Of a stretch of 64,000 nucleotides of DNA, positions 43,736 through 56,868 are shown piece by piece. This DNA comes from Adenanthera pavonina (Eukaryota; Streptophyta; Magnoliopsida; Fabales; Fabaceae): assembly GCA_026686845.1 (NCBI GenBank), contig JAIVEN010000025.1, positions 20,511,001 to 20,575,000 on the forward strand, in the 5' to 3' direction. Each line of letters begins with the position of its first letter. Position 1 is the first letter of the stretch. A program made the translations under genes and the position numbers. The notes under the pieces were generated by a model, which saw only the letters and a list, made by a program, of their open reading frames with translations, ran no database searches and was not told the origin of the DNA.

Positions 43736-45352
43736 TCACACATGAAACACTAGAAGAACATTTTGGTACCCACTTATTTTTGGGTCCAAGAGGATTAGTG
43801 GTATTCTTTGGAACCTATTTCATTCTTTTATTGAAACCATTTTTCCTTATATTGCATAGATAAGCAATATGCCCATTTTTACCACAATATGTGCATAATG
43901 GTGAGCTAGGCATTACAGTAGGCACAAAGAATGTCAAACAGCATTTACTTCTCTTCTTGGACTCACTCATGTAGCCAGCACTCGACTTGTCAAACAAACA
44001 TTTCTGTTTGCCAAGTGGAATATTCAACTTATATTTATCTTGTGTGAAATTGGCTATGACTTTAGTTAACTCCTCTTTTTCTTTATTTAATCTATCACAT
44101 GAATATCAAAAGGAAGTGTGTATGTGGGTTTCACAAATATTTTCTAAATAAACTATTTTCTTTTTAAGTGATTCCTTTTCATTCTTTTCCAATTCTAATT
44201 TATTTTCTAAGGAAATCACTTTGTTCTTACATTGTGCAAGTGTTTTTGCTAATGCAATCAGTACGTCATGCATTTCATTATAAGCATCTTGCAACTTATC
44301 AAAAGAAAAATTAGAATCAGATTCAAAATCAGAGTTTGATATCTCATTATTGGTCTTAGCCATTAAGCATGGATAGATATCCTCATCTTCTTCATCTGAA
44401 CTGTTGTCCCATATTGCAAAGTGTATGCAACTTTAGTTTTATGATTCTTCCTCTCTACATTTCTTCCTCCTTTCTTCTTTGAATAGTACTTTAACTTATT
44501 TGCATGGCAGGAGTGCTTTTGTTCTTGAAGCTCCTTCTTTTTAATTTTGAGGAATCGGACAAATTTGATTGTTAACTCTTTTAGCTCATCCTCCTCCTCA
44601 TCATTGCTGCTATCATCACTTTCATCATCATTATCATTTTCTTCTAAGCTCTCTGATGTAGTAGCTTTGAACATTAGTGTTTTGCTTTTATTTTGATGCT
44701 CCCATAGAAGGTCAAGTCTTCCTTCATGTTCAGTGAGACTTCCAAGTATTACAGTGACATATTGGTGTGATTCTCCTCTCATCTCTCCAATTGCTATCAC
44801 TTTTGGTTACCAGTCTTTAGGTAGAGCTCTGAGTATTTTTCATACTTACTCTCTTTGTGTGTAGCTCTTTCCTAAAGATGCTAGATGATTGAATATGTGA
44901 GTAAAATGAATTTGGAAATCTTTAATAGACTCACCATTAATTATCTTGAACATTTCATATTCTGCTGTGAGAGAGCTGAGGCTATTTTCCTTCACTCCCT
45001 TAGTTCCTTCATGAGCAATCTCTAGAGTATCCCACATTTCCATAGTTGTGTGGTAATCTGACACTCTATAGAACTTTTCTTGATTTAAAGCATTGACCAA
45101 GGAGTATTTTGCCTTAAAGTTTAGTGGAACTCTTTATTTATCTTTATCATTCCACTCTTCTTCGGACTTATCCTTTTATGTGCCATCGTCCTATATCTTC
45201 TTTGGCATAAAATCACCCTTCTTTATAACAAACCAAATCTCCAAGTCTATGAATTGAAGATATATCTGCATTTTTATCTTCTAGTATCATTAATGTTCTC
45301 TACTAAAGCCTAGAGTTCTGTTGATGTTATTCCCCTATGGTGGAATATTTTC
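43736..45352 (-). pseudogene. gag: Decayed Sirevirus gag, copy 1
   Basis: Fragments align in order with the intact Gag: the C-terminal knuckle (CTYCGKNGHIAYLC, near 43,880), the coiled-coil region (44,106-44,363, DKLQDAYNEMHDVLIALAK), the central part (44,363-44,800, VILGSLTEHEGR) and the N-terminal domain (44,846-45,100, NALNQEKFYRVSDYHT). Stops separate them. The first CCHC knuckle seen in the intact Gag is missing. The N-terminus and PBS are lost at the LTR junction near 45,353. Confidence 0.8.
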
Positions 45353-45656
45353 CCTTGTGATACAAGATTTTTGCTCTTTTTTATGAACAACCTAATTTTA
45401 TCAAGAGATGCAACAGAATAGAAATGAACAAAGTATATTGAGTGAGGCAAATGAAGTGAAAAGATGAAGAGCAATACATAGAGATCTATACTGGTTTAGC
45501 CCAACCACTTCGCCTATGTCCGATTCTCAAACCACCACTTGAGATTTTCCACTATATCCCATAAGTTTGATCCGGGCACCTGTAAAGCTTTAGTACATCC
45601 TACAAGTTTCAATAGGTACTTGTGAAGCTACTCTCCCTATACCCTTACAAGATGTG

Positions 45657-47315
45657 TGTTGAATCAAGTGTTTTAATTATTCCAAACTAACTTTCTAGAG
45701 CTTAGAGAGAAGATATCAAAGGTGCACAAATGATCTCAACTGGAGGAATTCAGGAAAAACCAGCACAAGAATAGATGTAAAATATACAGTCATGCTTAAA
45801 TTGAGTAAAAAACTTTGAATTGGCAAAAAGATGCTTTAAAATTATGATTGTATGTTAATCCATAGAATATTTGAGAAACACCCACTAACAAATGAAGTTT
45901 GAAACATTTATACTGATATGCTGTTTTGAAAATTCAAACTTTGGATTTGGAAATTTGAATTTCACATTGAAAATGAACAAGTCTGAAAAGAGGTTTCTCT
46001 GACAGACGAACTTTGACTTGAGAAATTCAAATTTTGATACTTGTTTGAAAAGAGCTTTCTCTGACAGATGAACTTTGGCTTTTAAAAATTCAAATTTCAG
46101 ACAAAATACACCTTATGAAAAATGAAAAATTCTTCTGAGGATATGTCAAAGTTCATTAGAAAACTAAGTTTGGAAAGAACATCAAAATGACTCACTGACA
46201 GACGATCTTTGAACATAAAAATTCGAATTTCAGAAACAAAGCTTATGAGTATGTTATAATGATATGTTGACATACAAATGATAGTATTCAGAAATTCAAA
46301 CTTTGTATTAAGTCTGAAAAGAGGCCTCTCTGACAGACGAACTTTGCATTTTGAAATTTTGAATTTCGAATAGATGAACTATTGTGCCTTATTGAACTGC
46401 CCTCTAGCAAACGAATTTTGAGAATCAAAATTCAAATTTCGAAGGAACTATAGCAAAATGGAACAACTGTTCATACTTTCCAGAAGAACTTTAAACTTAA
46501 AAATTCGTATGTTTTAACATAGAAACATTTTCCAAAGATCAAAATCTGAACTTTGCTTCATGACAGACGAACTTCGAATGTTCAACGTTGAAGTCCTTAG
46601 CTTTCGATCTCTGTGAAATTCGTCTGTTGGCTAACCAAAATTCAAACTTTGAGTGTCAGAAGCATTAAATGTGGTTGGTAAACGGATAGTTTCTCAGAGT
46701 AACCATTGGGTAACTTCTCCAACGGATAGATTTTGTCTCTAACGTATAGTTAAAACCTAAATCTATAAATATAACATCATTTGAAGTTGTGGGTAACGAT
46801 TTTAATTTTGTATATACTGAAACTCTGTGAAATCATCAACTCAAAGTCTCTTACTCTCACATACTTCATTCTTTGTACTCCAACTTTCATATACACTCCG
46901 ATTAAGAGAGTTTATTCATTGTAAACAATCTTGTCTTCATCTAGAAGAAAGATTTTCTTGTGAGAGGACATCACAAGGGATTGGGGAAGCACTTAGCTAT
47001 AGTGCAAAGAGAGAAAGTGTGAGCTCTAAGAACAGAGCATCATCGTTGTACTATGGCATTTGCAAGAAGCCCACTGAATTCTTGCAAGATAGTGAAAAAT
47101 CTCAAGTGGTGGCTTGAGGACTGGACGTAGGTCAAGATTGAGAGACCGAACCAGGATAAACATCTGTATCTTCCCTTCTCTATTACTGCTTTTAATGATT
47201 ATTCATTTATACTCTGTTTTACTGTCACCTTTGCTTTCCTCACTTTCTTAAAGTTTTGTAGAAAATTTTAATCTTCCTAATTCACCCCCCTTTTGGGAAG
47301 CCAACATATCTAACA
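45657..47315 (+). mobile_element. Sirevirus solo LTR, TSD ATGTG
   Basis: The 1,659-bp LTR starts TGTTGAATCAAGTG, ends ATATCTAACA and is flanked by ATGTG (45,652-45,656; 47,316-47,320). The TATA-like CTATAAATAT is at 46,763-46,772 and U3 words such as CTGACAGACGAACTTTG recur at 45,995-46,600. It is in the opposite orientation to the LTR it interrupts. Confidence 0.92.
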
Positions 47316-47929
47316 ATGTGTAATTATCTTAGTGTTTCCCCACACTAAGATTTACCTAGAAGTTGTAGAAAGAAAAATTACATAAATGAAACTCTTATTA
47401 AATGTGGATAATACATTGAAGCTCACTCTAATGAGGTGTGTTTAGCTTTCAATGCTAACATAGAAAGATCTTATATATTGCAGCAGCATTCTGACACAAA
47501 ACTCACTTAAATTCAGTACTCATAAGTTCAAATGAGATTCTATTTATAGATTTGTGATTTAACTAATCATTCGACACAAGATCCATCTATTAGACACAAG
47601 TTCTAGCCGTTACTCTGTAAAAAAGATATTCAACAACCACATTAAATGTGTCTAACACATCAACATTCAAATTTTGAAGCTCAACAGATGAATTTTGCAG
47701 AATCAGTATAGTTATGTGTTTAACGTTGAACCTTGAAATTCAAATTTCAGTAGACAAAATTCGAATTTTGAGCTATGATAATAATTCCAAAGTTAGCTTA
47801 AGACTTGAACATTTGAACTTTCATGTTGGAAGTGCATTTGTTGGATTTAAAAAGTTGCTTCAAGTTTTAACAATACACGCGAAATTCAAATTTCAAAACT
47901 AAAATTCATCTATCAAAAGCTTGTTCCAA

Positions 47930-50900
47930 TGTAATATCCCAATTTTTATGGGATGTTATAAAATGAATAAAAGATGAAAAACGAAGTGAGACGAAAAGGC
48001 TATAGATATACTCAAGTTTTAAAAGGAATTAATTTCTCATCTAATCTTTAGAAGAAGTTATGTAAAGTTCTTAATTGGAATTAATTTTCCATAAGATTCT
48101 TAATAAAAATTAATTCTAGAACTTACCCCAAAAAATATGCAATATACCACTTGAATGAAAGTCCATTCCGCGCTGAGCGCAATAGTATAAGTATTATGTA
48201 TCTAGGAGGTTTGGATTGAGAATAGATCAATTTGAAAGTTAATGTGAATAGTAAAAAGAAATAATAAAAAAATTGATTTTTGGGTAAAATTATAAGAAAG
48301 TGCTCAAAAGAATGGATAATTACATTTTTGACTCGCTTAAGGGTAAAATTGTCATTTTTCAAATTAAAAGTAAAATATGAATAATGCATTTAAGACCCAA
48401 AAATGAAAAAGTTGACATCATAAAATTCACAAGGAATTGATAAAAATGAAGAGACACCGTTAAGCATGGAGATGGATAAAAAAATTATTTTTCTTGATTA
48501 AACGGAAAAATGAGAAATTTATATTTTGACCGCTAGAATTAAGAATCTTTGCAATTTAGTCCCTAAAGGAGGAAGTTGGGAAGGGAATGAAAAGAAGTTT
48601 GGGGAAAATTACATCTAATAACCCAAAAATTTAAAAAATTATAAATTTACCTCAAGTTAAGAATATTTTTGGAAATATGAAAAATTATAATCAAAATGAA
48701 GATTACAATGAACTAAGCCCAAGGGAATATAGTATAGAATTTATTAAGATCAAAATAATATTTATTGGGTAATTAGGGTTTAATATTAATATTTAAACTG
48801 ATAAATGTTATTTTAGACTGCAGAAAAAAGACAGTACCAATTCAATGACAATGAGTAGACCTTGCTAAAATATATTTTTGCTTAAGATAATGATTTTAGT
48901 CTAAAATATATCTTTGGATAATCCTGTACCAACATAATGTCAAATGTGGCAAAAATATTTAATTGGTCAGGTAAATTTAATCGGTAAAAGGTATTTTGGC
49001 CCATAAAAATTATTGAAGCAATTCTTGGCCAAAAGAAATTATGTGAGTCACATCCGAGTCAGTTTATGGACACATGTGGAATTTTTCAAAAAGCTTTTTA
49101 AAGAAAAAGTAAATAAAAGTAGATAGGAAAGTTAACTAGTTAATTATATGACATAATTATCATTTAAAAATAAAACACTTCATCTTCCTCACGTCTCAAA
49201 CATGCTGAGCCAGTGAAGAAAAGAGAGAAGAAGGCGTAGGAAAAGAAGGGAAAAAGAAGACCAAGCTAGAGGACTTGTTTGGACATAAAACTCTCAAGGT
49301 AGATTTCTATGGTTATCCTCTTATACATACTTGAGTATTATGATATTTCATGAAGTATTTCTCTCCATTTTCTCACTGAAATTTTCTGCTTAGAGAGAGA
49401 GTAGAGAGTGAAAATGAAGCCCTGAAGAAATTAACCCATGAAAAGTGATGTATAGGCTTCAAGGATTAAGGATATATCATTGGATTACAAATTAATCAAG
49501 TAGTCATTTTTCTATATTTTTGGAAATTTTCTGCCTATTTAGGGTTTGAAAAGGAAAGGGAATCTCATAATTTTGACTCCAAAATGGATTCCTTGGATCC
49601 AAAATAGGTAGATACAAGTGTGTTGTACGAGAAAATCTAAATGGTTTGTGAAATGGAATTTTGGGGGTAATAAGCACACTTTGTGAAGGAGATCATGAAA
49701 TCTGTGGTTAATGGCATTAATTTATGATGCATTAGGACTCAAGGAAGTGATAGAAGATCAAAGGAGTAGTTTACCAAGTTTGGAAAGCAAAGGAAAAACT
49801 TGAGGTAGTTATTTTCCCTTTCAATGCTTTATGTTATCATTATTGTTTTTCATTATTTAATGAATATGACATATATTTGTTTGAATGATTTGTGATGGTA
49901 TTGAGTTGTTGGCTGGTTGATTGAAGGGTCTTGTGACCCTAGGATGTTTACAAGGTGTTACCATGCCAAAATTTTTATGAAATTATTATGGCATAATATG
50001 TTTTTATGACTTTAATGAATGATTTTATGAAATGTGATGATAATGCGAATGCTTAAATGGGTATAACTACTGAAATTCTTTGAATCTCATTCCTAAAAAT
50101 GATTAGTATGCTAGGCCAAAACATTGCAAGGAGTCCAAGAAGAGCCAAGGGAGGGAAGGAAGACACAGATGATTAATTTGAATATGCAAGCTTGATGCTA
50201 AGTTTTGATATGTATGAATTCATGTGTAATAGCTAAACCCTATTTGATGCCATGGATATGCTTCTTTAAGTTATAATGTTATGTATGAATTGGAGTAATG
50301 AATGTTAATGTATTGTGTTTATGAAGAACTCTGTTTGAAGCAGAGAATCCCATATAGGTGTTATACATGCTCTTAAAGTAGACAGAACAAGCTTTCTATA
50401 GAGTAAAAAAACACCTAAATTGGATAAGTGTACAATTTATGGTGAATTTTCAAAGTTAGAGTTCAGAATAGGTTAGTACAGAGAAAAATTGGAACTTTTG
50501 CCATGAATATTAGAAATTTCAAAATGCAATAGAAAATTGTTCAAAGTTCCAAAAATTCAGTGGTTTGTATTGCTGGAAACCTCTAAGTCTTAGGAAACTA
50601 ATGCCACTAATTTAGAAGTAATTAGAGTTATATAGTAAAAGATATGTAAGTTTTTTCATAAACTATTCCAGTTAAAGTTGAGTTCTGACCCTTAATGATT
50701 TAAGTCAATTCCATGCCTTGTACAAGGTGAATAAATGTACAAGAAAAATATATCTAGAAAGAAGACATAAGAGTTTTCCAATGACATAGATAATGCACAA
50801 TTTGGCTCAGGATATCATAAGATATGAATTTTTAAATTCAAGGCCAAAATCCTAAGAAGACATAAAATGACCAAATGTACAGTAAATTTTAAGGAATAAA

Positions 50901-51182
50901 CTATATAAATTGGCCTAATAAATATCCAAATTATTATTTTTCACATGTAGAGAATCCTTTTAGCTATATTTATAGACTTGAATCACTATGAGATGATTTT
51001 TCTAGAATTAGTTATGAACTTTCAAAGTTTGTCGGGTAAAATAGAAAATGCGCAATAGACTATACCCAAAATAAAGAAAAATCTGTTTTGATATTTTTAT
51101 GCAATCAAGTCTCTAATCTTGCAATAATAGACATAATTAGAGTCTAATACATGTGAAATAGGCTTAAGTTTTAGGTGTTACA
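47930..51182 (+). mobile_element. Long gypsy-type solo LTR, TSD TCCAA
   Basis: The 3,253-bp unit starts TGTAATATCCC and ends GGTGTTACA, with TCCAA at 47,925-47,929 and 51,183-51,187. The imperfect family palindrome GAAATTCTTTGAATCTC is at 50,072-50,088. It interrupts the second-family Sirevirus LTR. Confidence 0.93.
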
Positions 51183-52042
51183 TCCAACAAGACACAAAAA
51201 TTCTCATTTTGAGGTTCACACTTTGAAGCTCAAAGTTCGTTTGTCAGAGGTTATGACTTCGAACATAGTTAGAGTTCACCAACAGTCGAATTTTAACTAA
51301 ACTTCATGTGAATTTTAACTAAACTTTCACTAATAATGCTTAGTTCAGAATTTGAATTTCACAATCAAAATTTGTCGATAAAAAATGAAAACTCTGTAAC
51401 TTCGAATTTCAACAAGCAAAGTGTGAATTTTACATAAAATAAACATGAATCATAAGTAAAATTTTGTTTTTAGCCTAAAATGTTCAAATCTGAAAAGCTT
51501 AAACTCATGCTAATGTTCAAATTTATTAATCTAGCTCATTTAAGATATATGGTAAGAGGATTAAGTAATTTCAAAGATTAAACTACCTTAAGACCTAAGT
51601 GAAAATAAAATATACCTAATAGCTAAGTCTTCAAAAGTTAAACTTCACTTTCACTTGGTCATTCCCATTCTTGGTATGCTCCCTCCTGATCTTCCATTCT
51701 TGAAGCATTCTTTCTTTTCTTTTTCTTTGAGTAATACATGATGTTGATTTTCCTTTCTTTATTCCAATGTTGTCTCTTTCTTCTTGAACAATCGTACATT
51801 TAATGTATTACACTTATAAACCAAGTAGTTAGTCCAATTTCTATACCACTTGTATTATGAAGTATAAAAGTACAATGGATATATTAGTATATAGTATGAT
51901 ATATGCACTATAAACATAATTAAACACATGCTAATGCACATTTTACTTCTTTTAGGAACAATATATAGGTTAGATAAATATGATGCATTTGTTTCTCATT
52001 ACATTATATTTGTCATCATCAAAACTTATATTAAACCTAATA

Positions 52043-53402
52043 ATCTCCCCTTTTTTTATGATAACAAATCACTAGTGGAAAATAAGCTTAATGATAATTA
52101 GCAAATATGATACAATTAATTCAAATAGTTCCATATTAAGCACATGCATATTTTTCACACAACTTCTCCCCCTATTTGACATCAGCAAAAAGATTTGAAG
52201 AAAAATTCTCCCATAATTCTTCTCGCTTTATTTGTGAGGTTGTACCAATAAGCACAAATCTAGGGTTGTTTCAAACACATACTGAAGCACAAGCTGAAAT
52301 GCAAATCATCATCAAAACTTACACTGCATGTTTAGATTATGCCAATTTTTAATGATATCAAAACTTATATCAATTGTTAGTGATATCAAAACTAACACTA
52401 ATTGGTGCTCAAAACTATTATGATACCAAATGTTATGATACTTCTTGTTAAGATGATCATGATATGCACACATTACAAGAGGTATCTTAGAGTTGAAGAG
52501 TTGTTACCTTCTTCCGTTAGGATCAAGAAGAGATGTTGAAATACCATTTGCTCCCTTTTGCAAATTAAGACCAAGCAACAAAACTCTTCACAATAAACGA
52601 CGTGAGCTAAAGCATAAGCAAATTAATTACAGAAAATGCTTCCCCTTAAACTATACATTTTATATGATAAAACCAAGAAAGCACAATGCATCAAATAAGC
52701 ATGTTCATACAAAAGCATATGATGTAGGCATTCAAGCATTATGATTGAAATTTTTCTGTTCAATTAAATACAGCTAAAAAACCTTTACATGCAAATTTAT
52801 ATACTCCCCCTAAGCATGAGCATTTATACATGCTTTTCAGATCATCAATCAGTATGCAAGAGAAATTATGAAAAGCACATAAGTTTAGTTATACAAATAA
52901 AGAAATGGACTTGTGTAAACATTGAACTTCACAGTAAGCACCAATATGTTTAGATAGCTCATCATTTGAACAAGGACCACTCTTTATTTTAATAACCTTA
53001 AGTAATAGCACCAATCAAGCATATTTGAAAACTTATTAAACACTTACAAACCAGCTTGGTTAATATTCAACTCCTTCCCTTTTAGTATGAATCCGTTTTA
53101 GCACATTAGATATTGCATCTTTATCAAACTTTCACCATTTAGCTCTAGGAGTACCAGTAAAAAAAAATACATCTTTTTCTTTCTTTAGTACCCTTTCTTA
53201 CTTAGGTCTACTAATGATCAGTCTAAACATTTTAAAATTCATATTGGACTAAAGTTCAGTCTTACCCAAATATAACATATAATCCAATAATCAAATAGGT
53301 TAAGTGATAGAGATTACCAAAGATCATCTCCTTGTGATCTTATGCAGGACTTTGGTGTGTAGTTGTTCATTTTTTTTTTCTTTGCATTTGTCACACTAGT
53401 AT
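52043..53402 (-). other. Sirevirus 3' internal noncoding region
   Basis: It opens with a PPT-like tract (52,043-52,057; minus strand A-run then GGGGAGAT) and has more such tracts at 52,166-52,174 and 52,803-52,810 ('ctccccctaagcatgag'). A short tandem repeat built on 'tgatatcaaaac' lies at 52,352-52,400. No envelope-position ORF or pol is recognisable; the 83-codon ORF near 52,493 has no support. Confidence 0.55.
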
Positions 53403-53967
53403 CTAAACAACTACTCTTTCTTTTCTCAAGGTGAGTGATCTGATTTTTGTTTGAGATCCCTCCTTGAGATGGGTGAGAGGTTTGCTTATAATGCTTCTTC
53501 TTTTGGTTTGCAATTGCAGCTTTAGAGTTTTATGAAGCTTTCTTTTTTTGTGATTTATTTCTTGCACCAATATGTTCTTTCTTCTTGAATTTATTCTGCA
53601 CACATGAAATACTAGAAGAACATTTTGGAACCTGCTTATTTTTGGGTCTAGGAGGAAGAGTGGTATTCTTTGGAACCCATTTCATGCTTTTAACCATTCT
53701 TCCTTATATTGCATAGATAAGCAATATGCCCATTTTTACCACATGTGCATAATGGTGAACTAAGCATTACAGTAGGCACAAAGAATGTCAAACAGCATTT
53801 ACTTTTCTTCTTGGACTCACTCATGTAGCCAGTACCTAACTCGTCAAACACACTCTTCGGTTTGCCAAGCGGAATATTCAACTTATCTTTGCCTTAGGTT
53901 ACATTGGCTATGACTTTAGTTAACTCCTTTTTGTCTTTATTTAATCTACCACATGAATCACAAGAGG
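53403..53967 (-). pseudogene. gag: Decayed Sirevirus gag, copy 2, C-terminal piece
   Basis: The minus strand 53,690-53,881 matches copy 1 at 43,815-44,027 almost word for word (SESKKKSKCCLTFFVPTV), but the knuckle reads CTCGKNGHIAYLC, lacking one residue of the CX2C spacing. A Lys/Arg-rich frame (53,403-53,603) follows toward the C-terminus. The frame is cut at 53,968 by a solo LTR. Confidence 0.75.
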
Positions 53968-53972
53968 AATTG

Positions 53973-56868
53973 TGTAACATTCCTAAGAGATAGAATATCT
54001 AAATATTTATAAGAAATTCGTGGAAATGGATAGACACCAATATGTGTGAAAAATGGCAAAGAGGTCTTTTTTTTCCAATCGAATGGAAAAATGAGAAATT
54101 ATATTTTTTTCCACCAGAAGTTAAGATAGTTACATTTTATCCCTTAAAAATAATAGTCGCACAACGTGTAATTTTGGCACAGAATTATAGCCAATCACCC
54201 GAAAGATTTAAAAATTATAATTTAATCTCAGGTCAGGGGTAATTTTGTAAATATATAAAAATTACTTTCAAAGCAAAGCTCACGATGAACTGAGTCCAAT
54301 GATATATAGTATGGAGGTTAATTGATTCAAAATAAAGAAATAATTAGTGTTGAGTGTCCAAAAGTAACTTAATATCGATAAAATACATTGTGGGCCCTAT
54401 AGACAGTTAAAAGGTGATTGGAAGAGGATTTAGGCCTTACACAGACATTGTTTGCGATAGGATAATTAAGGAAACATAGATATTAATTTGACATAGTACT
54501 GTATCCCTAAAATACTAATTTGCTGTAAAAGTGACTTTATCGGTACCAGTAAAAAGTATCCGACACCAGGTATATCTAGACCAAGAAAAATATACAGCAT
54601 TTTGAAGATATTTTAGCATGAGTTGACGCCATCTTGAGCAGCCCATGTGCTGTAAAGAAATATTTTACTATTTTTTAGAAAAATTCATGAAGAAATATTT
54701 CATAAAGTAATTAAGGTTAGTGAAAATAAACCAAGGTTAGTAAGATAATTAAGTTAATTAACCTCTCACTTCTCTCGCTAATTGGATGACACTCTTGCAG
54801 TTGCAACTTAGAGAGAGAAGCTCCAAAATTGGCATGAGAAAGAGAAGAAAGAAGAGAGGAAGGAAAGCTTGAAGACAAGTTAAAGCTTAAAGTTTAAAGA
54901 TCAAAGGTGAGTTCTAAGCCTTCAAGCTAGTTTCTCTAGAGGTTTAACATGTTTCTATGAAATTCTCTTCTCTTCCCTCTCTTGTTTAAGTTTCAGCCAG
55001 GGTATGGAAATGGAAGGAAAAAGAGTTTTCATGCATCAAAGTTAAGCCAAAGCATGATTAGGTCACCTAAAGCATGATTTTAAGACTTGATGGTTGAATT
55101 TCAAAATAATCCGTTTTCTCTCCTCTTCCCATAAATTTTGGCCAGAACAGAGGGTTAGTTTAGAGTAGGATTTTCATGTTTTTTATGCCAAAAATGAGTT
55201 CCTCATGGTGGAAAACCTTAGGAACAAGTATTGATTTCATGAAAAAGTCAAAAGAAAATAGAATGGAATTTTAGGGTTTCATGAAGACTTTATGATGAAA
55301 GTCATGGAAATATTGGCTTAAGTAGTTTTTTTGATGATATATTTTGGTTTAAGGAAGGCAAAGAAAGCTTGTGAAAGTTTTTGGAAGAGGTGAACTAAAG
55401 GAAAAAGCAAGAGGAATGCACAAAGGTAGCAACTTTCCTTTTATTGCATTATGTTATCTTGTAATATTTTTATGAACTTTATGACTTGCCATATTTGTAT
55501 TGTGATATTTTGTAAATGCTTTGTCTAAGTATATGAAGGGGCTTTGTTCCTAGGATGTCCATTTTACAAGAGAAAACTCTGTCGAAATTTTTATGAATTA
55601 ATATGGCATTTATCATTTTTATGAGAATGATTGATGTCTTCATGAATTTTTGCGATAATATGTATGCATAAATAGGTGTTGCTACTAGGATTCTTTGAAT
55701 TTCACTCTTCCAAAATGACTAACATAATAGGTATAAACTTTGCCAAGGTTACCAAGAAGGAGTAAGGCAAGAAAGAAGGAATTTATGAAAGAAATGAAAA
55801 CCTTGTCTTTAACCCTTATTTTCAAAATGTGATGTAAATTTATGTATATTATTGTGGTGCTGTACCTTGAGACCATTATGTCACTTTACATCTCCCATAA
55901 TGTATGGTACCATTTTGGTACGAAATATGGCGATGTAAATATGTTAAAGAATTGATTTTTCAAAGTTAAGGGATAGAAATTGTCATTTTGACCTCTGTGG
56001 GGTAATACTACCACTGTTTAGGTGTTTTGTAGTTGAATATATGAATGTTACATATGCTTTTAAAGTAAACAGATAGATATTTAAAATGGTCTTAAGAGCA
56101 CCCCATTTGAAGTTATGTACGAATTATAGTGATTTTTGAAATTTAGGGTTCAGAACAGGGCAAGATTTGGGAAAACTGGAAACTGAAAGTTAGGTGCTAA
56201 AAATTCAAAAGACAATATAGAATCATACGAAACTCAAAAAATTTAGTGATTTAAATTTATATAAATTTCTGTGTTTTAAGTTTCATATGCCACTGATCTG
56301 GAGGTAAATGGAGCTATATAGTAGAAGATGTGAAGGTTTTACCAAAATTGTTCCAACAAACATTCAATTCTGACCCCTTATGATTTACGTTAATGCCATG
56401 CCCTGTGAAAGTGAAATGAATGTACAAGAAAAATGTCCAGAAAGTAGACATATAAAGCTTTCAAATGACATAGAGTATGCACAATTTAGTCCCGAACAGG
56501 AGGAAATATGATTTTTCAAAATTATTGTCAAAATTAGGAATTTTAAGAAATGACCAAATCTATAGTGTTTTTTTTTAAGGAATAACCTATATTATATGGC
56601 CCAGTATTTGCTTTGTTTCCTATTTTTCTCATGTATAAAATCTTTTTACATATTTTTAGAGACTTGAATCATATAAATACAATTTTTTTAGAATTAGTTA
56701 TGAATTTTCAAATTCGTTGGGAAAATTGGAAATTGCCAAGTGAACAGTACCCGACAAAATTGAAAATTTTGTTTTTGAAATTAAATTGATTTAAGCTTCT
56801 CTTCAAGTACTTTTGGACCCTAAAATGATCTAATACATGGGAAACGAGTCCTAATATAAGGTATTACA
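53973..56868 (+). mobile_element. Long gypsy-type solo LTR, TSD AATTG
   Basis: The 2,896-bp unit starts TGTAACATTCC, ends GGTATTACA and is flanked by AATTG (53,968-53,972; 56,869-56,873). The decayed family hairpin is at 55,687-55,703. The gag relic continues on both sides without loss. Confidence 0.93.

Larger units (their letters stand above)
45356..52042 (-). repeat. Second-family Sirevirus LTR shared by two gag relics, with two nested solo LTRs
   Basis: Pieces 45,356-45,656, 47,316-47,929 and 51,183-52,042 form one LTR after removing the two inserted solo LTRs. They carry the R/U5-like block ('gagatctatactggtttagc'), a TATTTATAG box at 47,538-47,548 and decayed U3 motifs (CAAAGTTCGTTTGTCAGAGG at 51,230). 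It ends in 'ttaaacctaa', the inverse of the TGTTAGGTT start, and a PPT-like tract follows. It thus serves as the right LTR for gag copy 1 and the left LTR for gag copy 2. Confidence 0.65.

Noticed and set aside
46827..47117. 96-codon plus-strand ORF as a gene
   Set aside because: It lies in the R/U5 part of a Sirevirus solo LTR; I see no matching open frame in the other LTR copies.
52493..52744. 83-codon ORF as a remnant of the envelope-position ORF
   Set aside because: Its sequence does not resemble any part of the 720-codon ORF and it lies on the wrong strand for the element.
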